Source: Orbaceae bacterium ESL0721
GTDB lineage: Bacteria; Pseudomonadota; Gammaproteobacteria; Enterobacterales; Orbaceae
Reading direction: 5' to 3'
DNA length: 64,000 nt
Assembly (NCBI GenBank): GCA_029433365.1
Contig: JAQTHZ010000002.1
Coordinates: 372,001 to 436,000, forward strand
Part shown: piece after piece, positions 29,547 to 38,319 of the stretch
Position numbering within the stretch: the first letter of the stretch is position 1
How the letters are laid out: each line of letters starts with the position of its first letter
Made by a program: the position numbers and the translations under genes
The notes under the pieces: model-generated
What the model saw: only the letters and a program-made list of their open reading frames with translations
The model's database searches: none
Told to the model about the DNA's origin: nothing

Positions 29547-30380
29547 ATGAAAAAGATTCGCCAAGCTGCCAAGCGAAAAAAAGAGAAAGAGAGAAAAAAA
29601 CTGTTTTTCTTTTGTAATCTAGAACAAGCTTTAGGTTTTATCTTTTTTATTTTAGTTATCTATGTCACTATTTGGGTTGTACAGAGCGTAAAAGATTGGA
29701 TGGATGATCCTGAACGCGTTCTATTATCCCAATTGACTTTAAGTGGTGATCTTACATTTACAACTGAAGAAGATATCCGTAAAACAATATTAGGATTAGG
29801 TTTACCTAACACCTATATTGAGCAAGATGTCGATAGCATTCAGGAAGAGATATTACGGTTACCTTGGATTAAACAGGCTAGCATTCGGAAGCAGTGGCCA
29901 GATCGATTACTTGTACATATTGTTGAATACAAGCCTCTATTTTATTGGAATGATCTCTTTTTATTGGATAGAGATGGTGAGATGTTTAGTCTGCCACTAG
30001 ATCGTATTTCCAATTTGCAATTACCACAACTATATGGTCCTGAAGGTAAACAGAAGATAGTATTGAATGAGTATCATAGACTTGAAAATATCTCTAATCA
30101 ATTAGCTAATAATCAGTTAAAGCTTTCTATAAAAGCAGCAGTGGCTAATGAACGGAATGCTTGGCAACTTTTTGTAAAACAGTGTGTAAGTAATTTTTGT
30201 AGTGATAATCAGGAGATGAAATTACTATTAGGTAGTGAAGAGATTGAGCAACGTCTCTTGCGGTTTATTAAATTATTTCCTGAAATTCAGGCGAGAATTC
30301 CTAAAAATGAAAAAATAGTAGTGGCTGATTTACGTTATGAAAATGGCATTGCTGTAGAAAGAGAAAAAATAGCGCAATAA
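29547..30380 (+). CDS. ftsQ: Cell division protein FtsQ
   Basis: A bitopic division protein that recruits FtsL and FtsB. The 277-residue product has a basic cytoplasmic tail rich in KKE, a transmembrane helix (about 29-48), a POTRA domain (about 56-130: LSQLTLSGDLTFTTEEDIRKTI...LPWIKQASIRKQWPDRLLVHIVEYKPLFYWND) and a beta domain. Length is like E. coli (276). It sits in the usual ddlB-ftsQ-ftsA order. Confidence 0.95.
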   Translation: MKKIRQAAKRKKEKERKKLFFFCNLEQALGFIFFILVIYVTIWVVQSVKDWMDDPERVLLSQLTLSGDLTFTTEEDIRKTILGLGLPNTYIEQDVDSIQEEILRLPWIKQASIRKQWPDRLLVHIVEYKPLFYWNDLFLLDRDGEMFSLPLDRISNLQLPQLYGPEGKQKIVLNEYHRLENISNQLANNQLKLSIKAAVANERNAWQLFVKQCVSNFCSDNQEMKLLLGSEEIEQRLLRFIKLFPEIQARIPKNEKIVVADLRYENGIAVEREKIAQ

Positions 30381-30402
30381 AAATGATAAAGGCGGAAGAA
30401 GT

Positions 30403-31656
30403 ATGAAAGCAACAGAAAAAAAGTTAGTCGTTGGACTGGAAGTCGGCACATCCAAGGTACTTGCACTTGTTGGTGAAGTTCTTCCCGATGGTGTTATCAA
30501 TATTATTGGTGTTGGTCACTGCCCATCAAAAGGTGTTGATAAAGGCGGAGTTAATGATCTTGAGTCTGTTGTCAAATCAATACAAAGAGCGGTTGATCAA
30601 GCAGAATTGATGGCTGATTGTCAGATTTCATCTGTTTATTTAAGTTTATCAGGTAAACATATTCGTTGCCAAAATGAGATTGGCATGGTACCCATTGCCG
30701 AAGATGAGGTTACCGCTGATGATGTTGAAAGTGTTGTACACACGGCAAAATCAGTACGTATAATGGATGAGCATCGAATTTTACATGTAATTGCTCAAGA
30801 GTACTCAATTGACCTGCAAGAGGGTATCAAAAATCCGATAGGTCTATCTGGTGTTCGCATGAAAGCAAAAGTGCATCTCATTACCTGTCATAACGATATG
30901 GCAAAAAATATCGTTAAAGCGGTTGAGCGTTGTGGGCTTAAAGTAGATCAGCTTATCTTTTCTGGACTAGCTTCAAGCTTTGCTGTTTTGACCGATGATG
31001 AAAAAGAGCTTGGTGTCTGCGTCATTGATATGGGTGGTGGCACCATGGATATATCAGTTTATACTGGTGGTGCACTACGTCATTCTGCTGTAATTCCCTA
31101 TGCAGGAAATGTTGTAACTAGTGATATTGCTTATGCTTTTGGTGCACCACCTACAGATGCTGAAAATATTAAAATACGTTATGGTTGTGCTGTCGGAGCT
31201 TTAATTGGAAAAGATGAAGTTATTAATGTACCAAGTGTTGGTGGAAGACCTTCAAGATCTTTACAAAGACAGACATTAGCTGATGTTATTGAACCTAGGT
31301 ATTCTGAACTTTTATCATTAGTACAAAAAGAGCTTATTACACTGCAAGAAGATCTAAAAAAACAGAATATTAAATATCAATTAGCTGCAGGAATTGTTTT
31401 AACAGGTGGCGCTGCACAAATTAAAGGAATAGTGGAATGTGCAGAAAAAGTTTTTCAAAATCAAGTTCGTATAGGTCAACCACTCAATATTTCAGGTTTG
31501 ACTGATTATGTACAAAAACCATACTGTTCAACGGCGGTGGGTCTTTTACATTATGGGAAAGAGAGTTTATTAAATGATGATTTGAAAGATAAAGATAGAT
31601 CACCATTTAAAGGTATGATAAAGCGTGTAGCAGGGTGGTTTAAAAAAGAATTTTAA
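30403..31656 (+). CDS. ftsA: Cell division protein FtsA
   Basis: An actin-like ATPase that tethers FtsZ to the membrane. The 417-residue product has the phosphate-1 block (LEVGTSKVLALVGE), phosphate-2 (CVIDMGGGTMDISVY), the adenosine motif (GIVLTGGAAQIKG) and a C-terminal amphipathic helix (FKGMIKRVAGWFKKEF) for membrane binding. GGCGGAAG precedes the start. A 116-base gap to ftsZ may hold an extra promoter. Confidence 0.96.
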   Translation: MKATEKKLVVGLEVGTSKVLALVGEVLPDGVINIIGVGHCPSKGVDKGGVNDLESVVKSIQRAVDQAELMADCQISSVYLSLSGKHIRCQNEIGMVPIAEDEVTADDVESVVHTAKSVRIMDEHRILHVIAQEYSIDLQEGIKNPIGLSGVRMKAKVHLITCHNDMAKNIVKAVERCGLKVDQLIFSGLASSFAVLTDDEKELGVCVIDMGGGTMDISVYTGGALRHSAVIPYAGNVVTSDIAYAFGAPPTDAENIKIRYGCAVGALIGKDEVINVPSVGGRPSRSLQRQTLADVIEPRYSELLSLVQKELITLQEDLKKQNIKYQLAAGIVLTGGAAQIKGIVECAEKVFQNQVRIGQPLNISGLTDYVQKPYCSTAVGLLHYGKESLLNDDLKDKDRSPFKGMIKRVAGWFKKEF

Positions 31657-31772
31657 TTGATAGATTATTACCATATATTGCTGGCGTTTTACTCATGTAT
31701 GATAAGAACTTCATAGACATTGTAGATGGTTATATGTACAATGTGCTTAGGTTGTAAATTTGGAGATAAATT

Positions 31773-32927
31773 ATGGTTGAGCCTATGTTTGAACCTATGT
31801 TTGAGCCTATGGTTACAGATGATGATGCAGCAGCTGTCATTAAAGTTATCGGAATCGGTGGTGGTGGTGGTAACGCCGTTGAACACATGATTGCCGAACA
31901 TATTGAAGGCGTAGAGTTTTTTGCTGCTAATACTGATGCCCAAGCATTAAAAAGAATAAAAGTAGGTCAAATAATCCAAATTGGTACAAATGTCACAAAA
32001 GGTTTAGGTGCTGGTGCCAATCCTGAAGTTGGTCGAAATTCTGCTGAAGAAGATCGTGAACTTATTCGTAGCGCCATTGAAGGTGCCGATATGGTATTTA
32101 TTGCAGCAGGAATGGGCGGTGGAACTGGAACTGGTGCTGCGCCAGTTGTTGCTGAAATTGCTAAAGAACTCGGTATTTTGACCGTTGCTGTTGTAACAAA
32201 ACCATTTGGATTTGAAGGTAAGAAACGTATGGCATTTGCTGAACAAGGCATTGCCGAATTAGCTAAACATGTTGATTCTTTAATTACTATCCCAAATGAT
32301 AAATTATTAAAAGTATTAGGTCGTGGTGTTACATTATTAGATGCATTTGCTGCAGCTAATGGTGTTTTAAAAGGTGCAGTACAAGGAATTGCTGAACTCA
32401 TTACCAAACCAGGGCTGATTAATGTTGACTTCGCAGATGTTCGAACTGTTATGTCTGAAATGGGCTATGCAATGATGGGGTCAGGTAAGGCAAGTGGTGA
32501 TAATCGTGCTGAAGAGGCTGCTGAAATGGCTATCTCAAGTCCACTTCTAGAAGATATTGACCTTACTGGTGCTCGAGGTGTATTAGTTAATGTTACAGCT
32601 GGATTAGATTTAGGTTTGGAAGAGTTTGAAACAGTAGGAAGTACTGTAAAAGCATTTGCTTCAGATAATGCAACAGTTGTAGTTGGAACAACTTTTGATC
32701 CTGATATGTCTGATGAGATTAGAGTGACAGTTGTTGCAACTGGTATTGGGATGGATAAACGACCTGATGTGAAAATTGTACAAACACCTCAACAACAAAT
32801 TTTTCGTCAACCTTCTCGCGTAACACAACCAGAAGTTAAAGTTGCACAAGTTGTTAATGACCAAAACCCAATGGATCAGAATAAAATTTTCGATATTCCA
32901 GCTTTTATTCGTAAACAGATGGACTAG
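31773..32927 (+). CDS. ftsZ: Cell division GTPase FtsZ with repeated N terminus
   Basis: A tubulin homologue that forms the Z ring. The 384-residue product has the GTP motif GGGTGTG (115-121), the T7 loop region ([11 protein letters not shown]) and the conserved C-terminal peptide ([11 protein letters not shown]) that binds FtsA and ZipA. The N terminus is odd: V/F-EPM occurs three times, encoded by three 12-bp units (31776-31787, 31788-31799, 31800-31811). E. coli FtsZ has a single MFEPM. GGAG lies seven bases before the first ATG, but two later in-repeat ATG codons could also serve as starts. Confidence 0.96.
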   Translation: MVEPMFEPMFEPMVTDDDAAAVIKVIGIGGGGGNAVEHMIAEHIEGVEFFAANTDAQALKRIKVGQIIQIGTNVTKGLGAGANPEVGRNSAEEDRELIRSAIEGADMVFIAAGMGGGTGTGAAPVVAEIAKELGILTVAVVTKPFGFEGKKRMAFAEQGIAELAKHVDSLITIPNDKLLKVLGRGVTLLDAFAAANGVLKGAVQGIAELITKPGLINVDFADVRTVMSEMGYAMMGSGKASGDNRAEEAAEMAISSPLLEDIDLTGARGVLVNVTAGLDLGLEEFETVGSTVKAFASDNATVVVGTTFDPDMSDEIRVTVVATGIGMDKRPDVKIVQTPQQQIFRQPSRVTQPEVKVAQVVNDQNPMDQNKIFDIPAFIRKQMD

Positions 32928-32999
32928 AGAGAACTTATTTAATACTTTTTTGTCTAATTAAAAACGGAAATAGAGTAAATAGTATAAGGTAGATGCAAA

Positions 33000-33914
33000 G
33001 TGAAACAGAGAACATTAAGAAAGACAATACAAGCAACTGGTGTTGGCTTACATACAGGCAAAAAAGTTACTTTGACATTAAGACCTGCACCTGATAATAC
33101 AGGTGTTATTTACCGTCGTACAGATATTACACCTCCTGTTGATTTCCCTGTAGATGCAAAATCAGTAAGAGACACGATGCTCTGCACCTGTTTGGTTAAT
33201 GAAGATAATATCCGTATCTCAACTGTTGAACATATCAATTCTGCTTTAGCAGCTCTTGGTATCGATAATATTATTATTGAAGTTGATGCACCAGAGATTC
33301 CAATTATGGATGGTAGTGCTAGCCCTTTTGTTTATCTACTTCTTGATGCTGGAATTGTTGAACAGAATTCATTAAAAAAATTCTTACATGTTAAAGAGAC
33401 AATAAGAGTTGAAAATGGTGATAAATGGGCTGAAATTAGACCTTATAGTGGATTTAGATTAGATTTTACTATTGATTTTCACCATCCAGCTATTGATAGC
33501 AGCTCACAGCGTTATCAATTTGAATTTTCGTCTGAAGCATTTATGCGTCAGATAAGTAGAGCAAGAACATTTGGCTTTATGCGCGATATTGAAGCTTTAC
33601 AAGCTAAAGGATTATGTCTAGGTGGAAGCCTAGATTGTGCCATCGTTGTAGATGATTACAAAGTTTTAAATGAAGATGGTTTACGTTTTGAAGATGAATT
33701 TGTACGTCACAAAATGTTAGATACTATCGGTGATCTCTATATGTGTGGTCACAATATGATTGGTGAAGTAGTTTGTTATAAATCTGGTCATGCATTAAAT
33801 AATCAATTGTTACAAGCACTATTAGCCAAACAAGATGCTTACGAATATGTCACCTTTACTGATGAGCAGGTTGTACCAGTTGCTTTAGGGACAAAAGCTT
33901 TAGTGCTAGCCTAA
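33000..33914 (+). CDS. lpxC: UDP-3-O-acyl-N-acetylglucosamine deacetylase LpxC
   Basis: Zinc enzyme for the committed step of lipid A synthesis. The 304-residue product carries the zinc ligands His78 (in [17 protein letters not shown]), His237 and Asp241 ([11 protein letters not shown]), matching E. coli positions shifted by one. The start is GTG at 33000 after AAGGTAG. It closes the cluster and is followed by a strong terminator. In E. coli FtsH degrades LpxC through its C terminus; the tail here ends TKALVLA. Confidence 0.96.
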   Translation: MKQRTLRKTIQATGVGLHTGKKVTLTLRPAPDNTGVIYRRTDITPPVDFPVDAKSVRDTMLCTCLVNEDNIRISTVEHINSALAALGIDNIIIEVDAPEIPIMDGSASPFVYLLLDAGIVEQNSLKKFLHVKETIRVENGDKWAEIRPYSGFRLDFTIDFHHPAIDSSSQRYQFEFSSEAFMRQISRARTFGFMRDIEALQAKGLCLGGSLDCAIVVDDYKVLNEDGLRFEDEFVRHKMLDTIGDLYMCGHNMIGEVVCYKSGHALNNQLLQALLAKQDAYEYVTFTDEQVVPVALGTKALVLA

Positions 33915-33939
33915 ACACATTTTTCAATTTTCCTTTTAA

Positions 33940-33980
33940 AAAACGCTTTTACTTTTTAGTAGAAGCGTTTTCTTTTTTTA
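33940..33980 (+). terminator. Terminator of the division cluster
   Basis: AAAACGCTTTTACT (33940-33953) pairs with AGTAGAAGCGTTTT (33958-33971) over 14 positions with one G-U pair and a TTTT loop, followed by CTTTTTTT. It lies 26 bases after lpxC. Confidence 0.9.
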
Positions 33981-34097
33981 AGGATATTACACTAATTGGG
34001 GAGTAATCTTATAAATTATTTTTGACTAATATTTAATATAAATTTTAAGGACAAGAGAGTATTAATAAAAGTAGAAAATATAAAAGAGATTAATTAT

Positions 34098-34691
34098 ATG
34101 AAACAAAGTCATTTTTTTGCTCATCTTTCACGTCTAAAATTAATTGCTCGTTGGCCTCTAATGCGCAATGTAAGAACTGAAAATGTTTCAGAACATAGTC
34201 TACAAGTAGCATTTGTTGCACATGCATTGGCGATCATTAAAAATAGACGCTTTAGCGGGCAAGTGAATCCTGAAAGAATTGCATTGCTAGCTATGTATCA
34301 TGATTCATCTGAAGTTTTGACAGGCGATATGCCAACACCAACTAAATATTATAATCCGCAGATCGCAATCGAATATAAGAAAATTGAGAAAATAGCGCAG
34401 CATAAATTAATTGCTATGTTACCTGAAGATCTGCAAGATGATTTTAAGCAGCTAATTGATGATGATTATTATAGTGAATCTGAAAAAAATATTGTAAAAC
34501 AGGCAGATGTATTATGTGCCTATCTTAAAACAATAGAGGAAATTAGTGCTGGAAATAATGAGTTCAAATTAGCTGAACAGCGTTTGAAAAAGACATTATC
34601 AGAGCGATCGAGTCCTGAAATGGACTATTTTATTAAAATTTTTGTCCCTAGCTTTAGTTTATCGTTAGATGAGATCACTTTAGATGAATAA
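34098..34691 (+). CDS. yfbR: 5'-deoxynucleotidase YfbR
   Basis: A metal-dependent HD-domain phosphatase that removes the 5' phosphate from deoxynucleoside monophosphates. The 197-residue product has His33 ([12 protein letters not shown]) and the His68-Asp69 pair ([20 protein letters not shown]), the same positions as in E. coli YfbR. It stands alone after the division cluster, where E. coli has secM-secA. Confidence 0.93.
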   Translation: MKQSHFFAHLSRLKLIARWPLMRNVRTENVSEHSLQVAFVAHALAIIKNRRFSGQVNPERIALLAMYHDSSEVLTGDMPTPTKYYNPQIAIEYKKIEKIAQHKLIAMLPEDLQDDFKQLIDDDYYSESEKNIVKQADVLCAYLKTIEEISAGNNEFKLAEQRLKKTLSERSSPEMDYFIKIFVPSFSLSLDEITLDE

Positions 34692-34699
34692 AGAGAGAA

Positions 34700-34750
34700 A
34701 TATTTAATCTCTCCTCTTCTGTCACAACAGAAGAGGAGAGACAAATAGCG
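34700..34750. terminator. Bidirectional terminator between yfbR and the MFS gene
   Basis: A perfect 15-bp inverted repeat (34708-34722 and 34727-34741) with loop CACA lies between two converging genes. AT-rich sequence flanks it on both sides. Confidence 0.85.
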
Positions 34751-34758
34751 CTAGATCA

Positions 34759-36069
34759 CTATTTGCGGTAAGGTTTAATGATGAATATACAGCTTGCACA
34801 AACAAGTAAAGGTAAGCCTAAAATTAAGAAATAGTAAGCGCGTGGTAGGTGTGAAGCAATTAATAGACCGGCTAAATAGGGACCTAATGTTGCACCAAAA
34901 CGTGCTAATCCTAATACTAATCCTGTACCTGTTGCACGAATTTGTGGAGGGAATACCGTAGGTGCTGTTGCATAAAGTCCTGCCATTGCTCCCAATACTG
35001 TAAAACCAATAAATCCAATAATAATAAAAAGAAGAGATAAAATATTGGCAGAGAGACCAAAAGCAGCAACTGATATAAAACCCATTAATGAAAGTAGTGC
35101 GGTAATTTTCTGTACTGAATAGTGACGAGATAACCATCCTAAAGCCAATCCACCAGCGATACCAAAAATATTCATTATAAGCGAACCAGTAATACTTAGA
35201 TCTTTTGAATATCCTAAATCGACCAAGATCTTAGGTGTCCAGTTCATTAAGAAATAGAGTGAACACATTAAAGTAAAATTACTAATAGCAAGCAGAACGG
35301 TTGTTTTCAATACAGTTGGTGTGCAAAGAAGCTTAAAACTATTTTTAGGATTTTCACCTGTTGCAACTTCTTTTGGAAATTCATGACAAATGGGTAATTT
35401 TAATTTAGTTAATAGATAGTTAAGTTTTGCTAAATTATGGCGATTTTGCTCTTTTGTTAATAGGAAGTCGAGCGATTCAGGAAGATTTAACCATGTTATT
35501 GGAATCATTAAACAGGAAAAAATCCCACCAAAAAAGAAGACATACTGCCAACCAAAATGGTTAATGAGATAGATAGAGATAACACCACCAATTAGTGCAC
35601 CCACAGTATAGCCAACGGCCATTACACTGATAGAAAGTGAACGATAGCGGTTAGAGGAGTACTCAGCAACAACGGTATTTATTCCCGGCAAAATAGCACC
35701 CATTCCAACACCGGTAAAAATACGTGCAATCACTAACTCTATATGATTAGATGCAAATCCGGACGCTAACATTCCGACAGTTAAAATTGTTAAACAGCTT
35801 AATATAATAAATCGACGCCCAAATTTGTCAGCCATTGGCGCAATAAAAAGCGCGCCAATTATCATACCAGCTAAACCGGCACTAAATAACAGTCCTAACT
35901 GTTCAGGCATTAGTTGCCACTGCTCAGCAAGAGAGGGGGCAACAAACGCAATTGTAAGCACGTCAAAACCATCGATTAAGCTGATAATGACACAGATTGC
36001 AATAGCAATAATTTGAAACAGTCCCATACTTTGATTATAGATTGCCTGCTGTATATCACTTGATCTCAT
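34759..36069 (-). CDS. MFS transporter, AAHS (aromatic acid:H+ symporter)-like
   Basis: A 436-residue transporter with 12 predicted membrane helices. The MFS signature DKFGRRFIIL lies between helices 2 and 3, and DGFDVLTIAFVAPSLA lies in helix 1, a pattern typical of the AAHS aromatic-acid/H+ symporters. I placed the start at 36069 after GGGGTAG; an upstream ATG at 36102 would lengthen it by 11 residues. It overlaps the end of the MetE-like gene by 14 bases, so the two are very likely one operon under the MetJ-type operator at 37209-37224. The substrate is unknown; the context suggests a methionine precursor or methyl donor. Confidence 0.85.
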   Translation of the reverse strand: MRSSDIQQAIYNQSMGLFQIIAIAICVIISLIDGFDVLTIAFVAPSLAEQWQLMPEQLGLLFSAGLAGMIIGALFIAPMADKFGRRFIILSCLTILTVGMLASGFASNHIELVIARIFTGVGMGAILPGINTVVAEYSSNRYRSLSISVMAVGYTVGALIGGVISIYLINHFGWQYVFFFGGIFSCLMIPITWLNLPESLDFLLTKEQNRHNLAKLNYLLTKLKLPICHEFPKEVATGENPKNSFKLLCTPTVLKTTVLLAISNFTLMCSLYFLMNWTPKILVDLGYSKDLSITGSLIMNIFGIAGGLALGWLSRHYSVQKITALLSLMGFISVAAFGLSANILSLLFIIIGFIGFTVLGAMAGLYATAPTVFPPQIRATGTGLVLGLARFGATLGPYLAGLLIASHLPRAYYFLILGLPLLVCASCIFIIKPYRK

Positions 36070-37180
36070 CACTACCCCAAACATCATGTGCAATATCAAC
36101 AACCAATTTTAACTTGGCACGTTCATCATCAACGGTAACATTATTGCCATGAACTGTGCTACTAAAACCACATTGCGGAGAGAGTGCTAACTGCTCTAAC
36201 GGTGCAAATTTTGCAGCTTCATCGATACGACGTTTAATCGCATCTTTATCTTCTAATTGCGGAAATTTACTTGAAATTAACCCTAAAATTGCAATTTTAC
36301 CTTTTTGGAGATAACGGAGTGGTTCAAATCCACCGCTGCGTTCATCATCATATTCTAAAAAGTAGCCATCTAATCTCATTTCACTTAATAGTGCTTCAGC
36401 AACAGGACCATAATTCCCACTAGCTGCAAAAGTACTTTTGAAATTACCACGACATAGATGAATTGATAACACTAAATCAGCTGGTTTTAAATCAACTACT
36501 TTATTAATAAATTCAGCATATTTAAAAGGGAGATCATCAGGATTATCACCACGTTTACGCGCAGCTTCACGCATCTTCTCATCACATAGATACGCTAAAT
36601 TTGTATCATCCATCTGAACATGGCGACAACCGGCTGCATAGAGGGCTGTTAGCTCCTCTGCATAAGCTTTAGCAACATCATTATAAAAATCGGGATCAAG
36701 CTCTGGATATGCTTGTTCATCAATTCCATGACGCCCACCTCGGAAATGTAACATAGTGGGTGAAGGGATTGCTACTTTGGGTACAGAAGATGGCGCAGCT
36801 TGTGATTTAAGATAGTTAAAATCAGCGACTTGAATCTCTTGTATATGTTTAACTTTACCAGTTACACGAATATTTGGCGGTAATAATTTTTCATTGCCAT
36901 TATCATCAATAATAGTCTTTGGTGCATCTGTTGTAACGCCACCAAGTTGCTTCAAAAAGTCTAAATGGAAATAGGTACGACGAAATTCACCATCAGTAAC
37001 ACTGCGAATACCTACCTCTTCTTGGAATTTTACAATTTCAGTAATCGCTTTATCTTCAATAGCACGTAATTGTGTAATATCAATCTCTTTTGCCGCAAAC
37101 TTTTCACGAGCTGTTAAAAGATAGTGTGGTCTTAAAAAACTGCCGACATGATCAGCACGAAATATTGGGTAAGTGCTCAT
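36056..37180 (-). CDS. Cobalamin-independent methionine synthase-like protein (MetE C-terminal domain type)
   Basis: A 374-residue single-domain relative of the catalytic half of MetE, similar to Bacillus YxjG/YxjH. MetE passes a methyl group to homocysteine. The zinc ligands are visible: His241 and Cys243 (SIHLCRGN) and Cys337 (PQCGFSS), with an acidic residue in EYDDE (277-280) nearby. The N-terminal block FRADHVGSFLRP is typical of this short group. It lacks the MetE N-terminal half, so its methyl donor may differ from methyltetrahydrofolate. AAGGAG precedes the start. Tandem met boxes upstream support a role in methionine metabolism. Confidence 0.85.
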   Translation of the reverse strand: MSTYPIFRADHVGSFLRPHYLLTAREKFAAKEIDITQLRAIEDKAITEIVKFQEEVGIRSVTDGEFRRTYFHLDFLKQLGGVTTDAPKTIIDDNGNEKLLPPNIRVTGKVKHIQEIQVADFNYLKSQAAPSSVPKVAIPSPTMLHFRGGRHGIDEQAYPELDPDFYNDVAKAYAEELTALYAAGCRHVQMDDTNLAYLCDEKMREAARKRGDNPDDLPFKYAEFINKVVDLKPADLVLSIHLCRGNFKSTFAASGNYGPVAEALLSEMRLDGYFLEYDDERSGGFEPLRYLQKGKIAILGLISSKFPQLEDKDAIKRRIDEAAKFAPLEQLALSPQCGFSSTVHGNNVTVDDERAKLKLVVDIAHDVWGSDEIK

Positions 37181-37208
37181 TTTACTCCTTTTACTCTTTA
37201 TTGTTATT

Positions 37209-37224
37209 AGATGGATAGACGTCT
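37209..37224 (-). promoter_or_regulatory. Tandem MetJ operator (met boxes)
   Basis: AGATGGAT (37209-37216) is followed directly by AGACGTCT (37217-37224). The second is the exact 8-bp met-box consensus; MetJ binds two or more such boxes in tandem, with SAM as corepressor. The site lies 29 bases upstream of the MetE-like start, in promoter range. The sequence is seen; repression by MetJ is inferred. Confidence 0.75.
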
Positions 37225-37425
37225 AAATAGTTCGAAGAAGTATATAGGCAAGTACAATTATTGGCAAATCTGATTTTTATATAGCAAGGTATAGATAAAA
37301 ATTATAACTACTATTATCTATATCTAATTTTTTTATTGAATTAAAAATAACTAATTAATTATTAATGAAAACCGCCTGATCGGCAACGGTAAGTGATGTA
37401 GCAAATTGTAGTGGCTCAGAAAAAC

Positions 37426-37450
37426 TAAAGCCGCTTATACAGTGGCTTTA
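37426..37450 (-). terminator. Terminator after the waaY-like gene
   Basis: TAAAGCC (37426-37432) and GGCTTTA (37444-37450) form a 7-bp stem. On the minus strand the hairpin is followed by GTTTTT. It lies 27 bases after the stop codon of the waaY-like gene. Confidence 0.7.
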
Positions 37451-37477
37451 GGTGTTAGTGGGAGAAGTATTCTACTT

Positions 37478-38182
37478 TTAAACCTCTTTACCACGTAATT
37501 TACGAGATAAAGTTTTATATCCATGAGCAATTTTTTTTAAAAACATGGCAAAAAAAGGAACTTTAATCTTAATATTAAAACGATCACGTAGCTCTATCGC
37601 ATCATTTGCTTTTGTTAGCCAAATAAAGCCTGAATTGGTGAGGTCAATCACCTTAATTTTACCTTCCGGTGTTAAGATAAAATTACCGCCATGAATATCA
37701 TTTGAGACTAAATTATAACTATGCAGTGTCTCAATACAATGTTTAATTTGATCTGCGTAGGTGTGCATATCATCTTTTGATAATGAACGCCCCTCAATAA
37801 AATTAAAGATCATATAGTGACGTTTACTTCTCTTATCATAAGCCACTAAATAGAGCTCATATGCGATATCACAATGGTTTAAGGAGAGTGTTGCCAGTTT
37901 ATGGATAAGATTAAAATAGAAGTCACCAGTAATTTTAGCAATCAATTTTCGCTCTAATCGGTGCTCAACTCCACCATCAATTTTAAAAATATATTTGGTA
38001 TCATCATGATTAATTAAGTAGGTAAACCGTTCAGGTTTATCACTAGGATCTAAGAGATGATGATTCGCTTCGTTTGCTAAAAAACGGTTAAATAATTCAA
38101 GGTAATCCACATTATCATTTTGGACATAAGCAACTCTCATATCGTCGCGTTCTGTATCTATAATTGTTGCAAAATTATTCAA
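37478..38182 (-). CDS. waaY: Lipopolysaccharide core heptose kinase, WaaY (RfaY)-like
   Basis: A 234-residue protein-kinase-fold enzyme; the E. coli homologue phosphorylates heptose II of the LPS core. The catalytic region NLVSNDIHGGNFIL (Asp162, Asn167) and the metal-binding VIDL (Asp180) align with E. coli GMVSGDPHRGNFII and RIIDL. Length equals that of WaaY (232). It stands alone, not inside an LPS core cluster, between the MetE-like gene and the serine dehydratase. Another member of the LPS-kinase group is possible. Confidence 0.75.
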   Translation of the reverse strand: MNNFATIIDTERDDMRVAYVQNDNVDYLELFNRFLANEANHHLLDPSDKPERFTYLINHDDTKYIFKIDGGVEHRLERKLIAKITGDFYFNLIHKLATLSLNHCDIAYELYLVAYDKRSKRHYMIFNFIEGRSLSKDDMHTYADQIKHCIETLHSYNLVSNDIHGGNFILTPEGKIKVIDLTNSGFIWLTKANDAIELRDRFNIKIKVPFFAMFLKKIAHGYKTLSRKLRGKEV

Positions 38183-38234
38183 AGTTACTCACCTCTACAG
38201 GGTAAATGGTCATGTTGTATTAATTAAAAAAAAC

Positions 38235-38264
38235 CAATTAAAAAGAGCTCAATTAAAAAGGGCT
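38235..38264. repeat. Tandem array, 15-bp unit x 2
   Basis: CAATTAAAAAGAGCT (38235-38249) and CAATTAAAAAGGGCT (38250-38264) differ by one base, with a partial third copy (CAAT) after and a similar TAATTAAAAA before. It lies between sdaA and the waaY-like gene. Confidence 0.85.
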
Positions 38265-38319
38265 CAATCTACCGCTATTTTAATTTGAAATATTTTAATA
38301 TAAGAGTTGTGATGGAATC

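Noticed and set aside
31967-32407. Long open frame of 146 residues antisense to ftsZ
   Set aside because: It lies fully within ftsZ, with a composition that reflects the opposite strand of a conserved gene and no independent support.
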